Assembly: GCA_003663175.1 (NCBI GenBank)
Contig: QMZM01000034.1
Coordinates: forward strand, 1-9,774
From: Candidatus Altarchaeales archaeon
GTDB lineage: Archaea; Altiarchaeota; Altiarchaeia; IMC4; QMZM01
DNA: 9,774 nucleotides
Direction of reading: 5' to 3'
Positions 6,242-9,774 of this stretch are shown piece after piece. Numbering within the stretch: position 1 is the first letter of the stretch; each line of letters opens with the position of its first letter. A model generated the notes under the pieces. The model was not told the origin of the DNA. It made no database searches and was given only the letters and a program-made list of their open reading frames with translations. The translations under genes and the position numbers were made by a program.

Positions 6242-7024
6242 ATGTTTTTGGATATCTACCAAAAAATTAGAGATGAGAAAGATAGCATCCTATGTATCGG
6301 ACTGGACCCCCCACCAGAGGAATTTTCAGAAAAGGAGCCCGAGGATATATTGAATTTTTGTTTAAAGATAGTTGAAGACACCTCAGAGTATGCATGCGCA
6401 TATAAGCCAAATACACAATTCCTACTCTTCCCCCTGAATTTAAAGCATCTCAGGGAATTAAACAGTAAAATTCATAAAGAGAAAAGCGTTTCAATTCTCG
6501 ACCATAAGTTGTCAGACATCGGCTCGAGTAATAAATCTGCAATATTCTGGATAAATAAAGCAAAATTTGATGCATTTACCTTCTCTCCATTTTCCGGTAA
6601 TGTAAGAGAGACCATAGAAATTGCACACAAATATAATCTTGGCGTCTTCGTTCTTACATTAATGTCGAATTTTGAGAGTAGATGGATTCAGAAGGATGCG
6701 AATCTGAATGGCAGACCATTATTTAAAGAAATCGCTATTAGAGCTGAGAATGCCCAAGCAGATGGTCTGGTTATGGGAGCAACAGATAATGTAGATGAAG
6801 ATGATATCAGAGATGTGAGGAAAATCGTTGATAATGAGGTAATATTGCTATTTCCGGGCATAGGGGCTCAGGGGGGGAACATCCCAAAAATTATGAAAAA
6901 TTCTGGAAATAATATTCTTATAAATGTATCCAGAGCGATTATCCTCGATAATGATCCAAAAAATAAGGCAAGGGAATTCTATGAGATAATCGGAAGGTAT
7001 AAGAGGCGATACTCAACGATATAA
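6242..7024 (+). CDS. pyrF: Orotidine 5'-phosphate decarboxylase, type 2-like
   Basis: This 260-residue TIM-barrel enzyme converts OMP to UMP, the last step of the pathway. LCIGLDPPPEEF (17-28) is the first substrate-binding strand and AYKPNTQFL (53-61) holds the substrate-contacting K55. The catalytic D-x-K-x-x-D array is D87-H-K89-L-S-D92, followed by IGSSN. LFPGIGAQGGN (203-213) forms the phosphate-binding loop, with R231 in NVSRAII. Length, the GLDPPP start and DIGSS fit the type 2 family found in mycobacteria and haloarchaea, rather than the shorter form of many archaea. The residues between the catalytic lysine and aspartate are L-S instead of the usual R-G, but the catalytic residues are kept. 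The start is the ATG at 6242, which matches the usual N-terminus. There is no ribosome-binding site, so the mRNA is probably leaderless or has a very short leader. It lies downstream of pyrC on the same strand. Confidence 0.92.
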   Translation: MFLDIYQKIRDEKDSILCIGLDPPPEEFSEKEPEDILNFCLKIVEDTSEYACAYKPNTQFLLFPLNLKHLRELNSKIHKEKSVSILDHKLSDIGSSNKSAIFWINKAKFDAFTFSPFSGNVRETIEIAHKYNLGVFVLTLMSNFESRWIQKDANLNGRPLFKEIAIRAENAQADGLVMGATDNVDEDDIRDVRKIVDNEVILLFPGIGAQGGNIPKIMKNSGNNILINVSRAIILDNDPKNKAREFYEIIGRYKRRYSTI

Positions 7025-7043
7025 AAATTTATTCATATCGTGT

Positions 7044-7054
7044 TATTTTATATG
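7044..7054 (+). promoter_or_regulatory. TATA-like box for the FAD oxidoreductase gene
   Basis: TTATTTTATATGG is centred about 55 bases before the ATG at 7104. It predicts a start of transcription near 7075 and a leader of about 30 bases. The match is good but the surroundings are AT-rich. Confidence 0.4.
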
Positions 7055-7083
7055 GATAGAAAGACTTAGTAAATTAATCAAGT

Positions 7084-7105
7084 ATTTTTTTAAATTTAAA
7101 AAAAT
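7084..7105 (+). repeat. Perfect 22-bp AT palindrome overlapping a start codon
   Basis: A, seven T, AAATTT, seven A, T reads the same on both strands. Its last two bases are the first two of the ATG at 7104. The T run can also serve as a terminator for pyrF. It may be an operator or simple low-complexity sequence. Confidence 0.6.
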
Positions 7106-8420
7106 GAGGCACAAGGATTTTATAATTGTTGGCGCCGGGGTAAGTGGATTGCTTACAGCATTGGCTCTTGGAAAGGAGGGAAGGGAAGTATTGGTATTGG
7201 AAAGGGAAAATTATCTGGGAGGTATGTGTCGCTCATATAATGTTGATGGTTATCAGGTTGATACGGGACCGCACATAATGACACGAATTGCTCAAGGGCC
7301 ATTGAAGATATTGATGGATAAATATTTTGATATTCTGCCAAATTTTGTACCTCACGGTAAATACTATGTTGTTCTAAATAACAGGGTAAAGCCATTTCCA
7401 TGGAATTTAAGGGACTGGGTCTCATTTGATTTGATACCGCAGATTGACAGGCTGTATCTCATGAAAACACTATTTAGTATATCATACATACTCAATACCG
7501 GTGGGGATATATCAAAGAAATCGGTGGGTGATGTTGTAGGAAATAACCTCAGTGACTCTACAATAAGATTTCTTAATTGTATGTCATATTTTATGACTGG
7601 CGCATCGATGAAGAAAGCGCCGGTAGAGAGATTCATAGATGCTGAACATTATAGAACAAAATCCAAGAATTTACTTGATAAAATATATCACATACTTATG
7701 AATGAGGGTGCACAGGATCATGCCTATCCCAGGGGTGGTCTCAAGTCATTCATTACCTCAATTCTATCCTCGATCCCAGAAAAAAGGGTTGATATAAGGA
7801 CGGGGGAGGAAGTTATAAAAATCCATGATAATGAAAAGACGATTGAAACAACAAAAAATGAATACTCATATAATACATTAATATACTCTGGATTTGCTTC
7901 AGACATACCAAAACTTGTTGATGACAAACTATCACCAGAATATGTAACCTCTCTAAGTAAACTGCGCAATATTAATACACTGACCATATGGCTGGGTCTA
8001 AATAAGAAGATATTCAAAAGGAATGGTTCAGAGATATGGGTTGATTGTGATCCACATACATGGGTAGTGCCCGTATCAAACTACGATAGTTCCCTCGCTC
8101 CCAAGGGAAAACAACTCGTTGGTTTTGCATTCAGATTACCTGACAAATTTAATGAAAATAAAGAAAAGAAAAGGGCGTTGGATGCCATATATGAAATAAA
8201 GCCGGAGATAGAAAAGAATGTTGATATGATACACCATCAAATACTAATTCCCGAAAAGGCGGTTTATAGTGTAGATACCGTTTTCGCAGATATAAAAACA
8301 CCGATTGATGGCATATATCTGGTTGGAACAGACACAGAAAGAAGAAGTATGGGAATCACGAGAGCATCTTATTCTGTAAACAGATTATTGTCATATTTGC
8401 GCGAGGATGGGCTATTATAA
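7104..8420 (+). CDS. FAD-dependent oxidoreductase, amine-oxidase/phytoene-desaturase superfamily
   Basis: This 438-residue flavoprotein begins with a Rossmann FAD-binding site: FIIVGAGVSG (6-15, GxGxxG at 10-15), with E33 in VLERE to bind the adenosine ribose. LGGMCRSY (38-45) and DTGPHIMTR (53-61) follow, as in phytoene desaturases, protoporphyrinogen oxidases and related NAD(P)-binding proteins. AYPRGGLKSFI (207-217) and IRTGEEVIKI (231-240) mark the second part of the FAD domain. The C-terminal IYLVGTDTERRSMGITRAS (404-422) is the closing flavin motif. The middle region is the substrate domain and is too divergent to name a substrate. Candidates include isoprenoid or carotenoid desaturation, a porphyrin step, or a redox modification of lipids; none is supported by the neighbours. 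No signal peptide is seen. The gene follows pyrF by 79 bases but probably has its own promoter. Confidence 0.82.
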   Translation: MRHKDFIIVGAGVSGLLTALALGKEGREVLVLERENYLGGMCRSYNVDGYQVDTGPHIMTRIAQGPLKILMDKYFDILPNFVPHGKYYVVLNNRVKPFPWNLRDWVSFDLIPQIDRLYLMKTLFSISYILNTGGDISKKSVGDVVGNNLSDSTIRFLNCMSYFMTGASMKKAPVERFIDAEHYRTKSKNLLDKIYHILMNEGAQDHAYPRGGLKSFITSILSSIPEKRVDIRTGEEVIKIHDNEKTIETTKNEYSYNTLIYSGFASDIPKLVDDKLSPEYVTSLSKLRNINTLTIWLGLNKKIFKRNGSEIWVDCDPHTWVVPVSNYDSSLAPKGKQLVGFAFRLPDKFNENKEKKRALDAIYEIKPEIEKNVDMIHHQILIPEKAVYSVDTVFADIKTPIDGIYLVGTDTERRSMGITRASYSVNRLLSYLREDGLL

Positions 8421-8440
8421 CTCTACTGGTTGAAAATTCA

Positions 8441-8778
8441 TCATCCAACACCACATTTTAAACATAAATAACGGTTTTTGGATAAGGAGGTTTCTTTTTT
8501 TCTCTCGTTTAAAGCTACAATATCAGAAAAATATGGAGAAACAAACCTAAACCAGAATCTCGTGTAATTATCTGAGATATCATAATACCCCTCCTTCCAA
8601 AATAATGGCATTAATTTCCTTACAAATCCCAAATTCTCTAGAACTTAAAGGTTTCAAAATTATCGTTCCCGTTGTTCTTCCATACACTTATTATCACGAA
8701 CTCCAACCCCTTTCTTTGAAATCTTTTTCCAAGAAATTCCAATTCCTTTTCTCTATTCACAAATTTTTTTCTAATCAT
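8441..8778 (-). pseudogene. Relic of a DUF234-type archaeal ATPase with large internal deletions
   Basis: Three pieces of the ATPase family encoded next door are recognisable in order on the minus strand. From an ATG at 8778, KKFVNREKELEFLGKRF and LEFVIIS give the normal N-terminus. A one-base shift then gives YGRTTGT, where the family has YGRRRxGKT, so the Walker A motif is damaged; this frame stops at 8640-8638. From about 8641 LENLGFVRKLMPLF and GYYDISDNYTRFWFRFVSPY match the winged-helix end and the RFWFKFVYPY motif of the neighbour. The sequence then jumps to SDIVALNERKKE, matching IDIVALNERTRE of the neighbour. Most of the ATPase core is missing between the first two pieces, and about 60 residues between the last two. 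The last codons, after a run of seven A, are probably out of frame. The whole relic spans about 340 bases, against well over 1 kb for an intact gene. It converges on the FAD oxidoreductase gene and follows the intact copy by 15 bases. Confidence 0.85.
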
Positions 8779-8793
8779 AATATATAATCTTGT

Positions 8794-9774
8794 CTATAAT
8801 TTAAAAATTTTCTCCAACTCTTTTAAATCAAAGCAATGAACCTTCTTGCCTTCAAACTCATTAATTCTCTTGCTAAAACTCTTGGCAAAGATTGCAAGGC
8901 TCTCTTTTCTTTTTTCATTTTGCCATTCTACATACTTGCCTTTTTCAACTAATTCTTTGCAGATTTTCTCGGCATTCACTCTATTTTGCCATTTACACTC
9001 GCAAAATAAAATCTCTCTCGTTCTTTCGTTTAGAGCAACTATATCGATCTCCTTATCTTTGTGCCACCACTTACCAACCTTATTAAAGTTTTTTAATTCG
9101 TCTATAATTTTTTGTTTGATCAAGTCTTCAATCATATATTCAAAAGAGACTCCAAAATAGTCATTTAAATTACTCTCGATAATTTCTTCAACCACATCAA
9201 CTTCATTAATCTCCAGATAATCTCTATATGGATAAACAAATTTAAACCAAAATCTGAATAAGGGATCATTAATCTCGTATATGCCCCTTCTCTTCTTACC
9301 TAGGGGCAATATATGCCTAAGTATACCCACCTCCTCCAAGGTTGAAAGATATTTCATTAAATTGCTTTTATCCATTCCTACAGCAGAACATAGCTTACCT
9401 ATTGTTTTATATCCAAAGGAAATGTATTTGAGAACCAATCTGTAAGTTCTGGACTCTCTAAATTCCTGTCTCAACAGGATGAGGGGTTCATCATAGAGAT
9501 TTCTACCCTTAGTTAATAGGTTCAATCTTATATTTTCGATTAAACTTTTCTTACTATCATAAAATTTCAGATAGTAAGGAACATTGCCAAAAACAAAAAA
9601 AACTTCGAATGGATTCTTGAAATACTTAGCAAAATCTTTAAAATTTAAGGGCATCAATCTCCATGAATTCATATTTCTACCATATAATGGCGTGCCCTTT
9701 GCGAGAACATCGCTGTCCATAATCGACATTGAAGAGGCACATAAAATTAAAAAGATAATTGTATTAATGAGCAA
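8794..9774 (-). CDS. Archaeal ATPase with C-terminal DUF234 domain, N-terminus outside window
   Basis: The frame enters from the right edge and runs 326 residues to the TAG at 8796-8794. The first in-window codon (TTG) is internal, so the start and the Walker A and B motifs lie beyond base 9774. The visible part begins at the sensor strand of the ATPase domain (IIFLILCASSMSIMDSDVLA) followed by PLYGR (29-33), typical of the family. A winged helix-turn-helix lies at about 108-170 (KTIGKLCSAVGMDKSNLMKY). RFWFKFVYPY (174-183) opens DUF234. D244 in EIDIVALN with E259-x-K261 in FCECKW forms a PD-(D/E)XK nuclease-like core. These ATPases are abundant, often multicopy genes in thermophilic archaea; their function is poorly known, with proposed links to mobile elements or defence. 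The common CGSS of the sensor region reads CASS here. A degenerate relative lies immediately downstream. Confidence 0.9.
   Translation of the reverse strand: MLINTIIFLILCASSMSIMDSDVLAKGTPLYGRNMNSWRLMPLNFKDFAKYFKNPFEVFFVFGNVPYYLKFYDSKKSLIENIRLNLLTKGRNLYDEPLILLRQEFRESRTYRLVLKYISFGYKTIGKLCSAVGMDKSNLMKYLSTLEEVGILRHILPLGKKRRGIYEINDPLFRFWFKFVYPYRDYLEINEVDVVEEIIESNLNDYFGVSFEYMIEDLIKQKIIDELKNFNKVGKWWHKDKEIDIVALNERTREILFCECKWQNRVNAEKICKELVEKGKYVEWQNEKRKESLAIFAKSFSKRINEFEGKKVHCFDLKELEKIFKL

Noticed and set aside
6855..6880. G-rich run in pyrF as a possible frameshift or quadruplex
   Set aside because: The frame reads through it normally as the conserved phosphate-binding loop GIGAQGGN, and there are too few separate G tracts for a quadruplex.
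8605..8787. 60-residue plus-strand open frame
   Set aside because: It lies opposite the clearly recognisable ATPase relic and its translation resembles no family.
8846..9160. Plus-strand open frames opposite the intact ATPase
   Set aside because: These are antisense shadows of a gene with clear DUF234 motifs.
1..9774. CRISPR array, rRNA, tRNA or complete insertion sequence
   Set aside because: No regularly spaced repeats, conserved RNA motifs or transposase signatures were seen on reading both strands.

Overview
The window looks like a piece of an AT-rich archaeal chromosome, most likely euryarchaeal and possibly thermophilic. The evidence is the gene families (a DUF234-type archaeal ATPase, a HEPN/MNT pair, archaeal-style PyrK and UPF0182), TATA-like boxes about 25-35 bases before start codons, mostly very short or absent leaders, and heavy use of ATA, AGA and AGG codons. 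The sequence alone does not fix the lineage.

Layout. 1-668 (minus) is a HEPN/minimal-nucleotidyltransferase module of the toxin-antitoxin type. The MNT gene runs off the left edge, and the HEPN gene is broken by a one-base frameshift near 529-531. 669-915 is the divergent promoter region, with an unexplained open minus-strand stretch. 916-7024 (plus) is a pyrimidine-biosynthesis block: pyrK (electron-transfer subunit of dihydroorotate dehydrogenase), a large UPF0182 membrane protein, pyrC (dihydroorotase) and pyrF (OMP decarboxylase, type 2-like). 7104-8420 (plus) is an FAD-dependent oxidoreductase of the amine-oxidase/phytoene-desaturase superfamily. 8441-8778 (minus) is a heavily deleted relic of a DUF234-type ATPase. 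8794-9774 (minus) is the C-terminal part of a second, apparently intact member of the same family, cut by the right edge.

How they fit together. PyrC, PyrK (with a PyrD that is not in the window) and PyrF cover steps 3, 4 and 6 of de novo UMP synthesis. pyrB, pyrD, pyrE and carAB are not here. The role of UPF0182 between pyrK and pyrC is unknown. The pyrimidine block is flanked by fast-evolving, decaying accessory genes: a frameshifted HEPN on the left and an ATPase relic on the right.

I found no CRISPR array, tRNA, rRNA or complete insertion sequence, and no convincing new multi-gene system. The points most worth a second look are the two decayed genes, the imperfect 15-bp hairpin just before the pyrC TATA box, the UPF0182 gene inside the pyr block, and two unexplained minus-strand open stretches.
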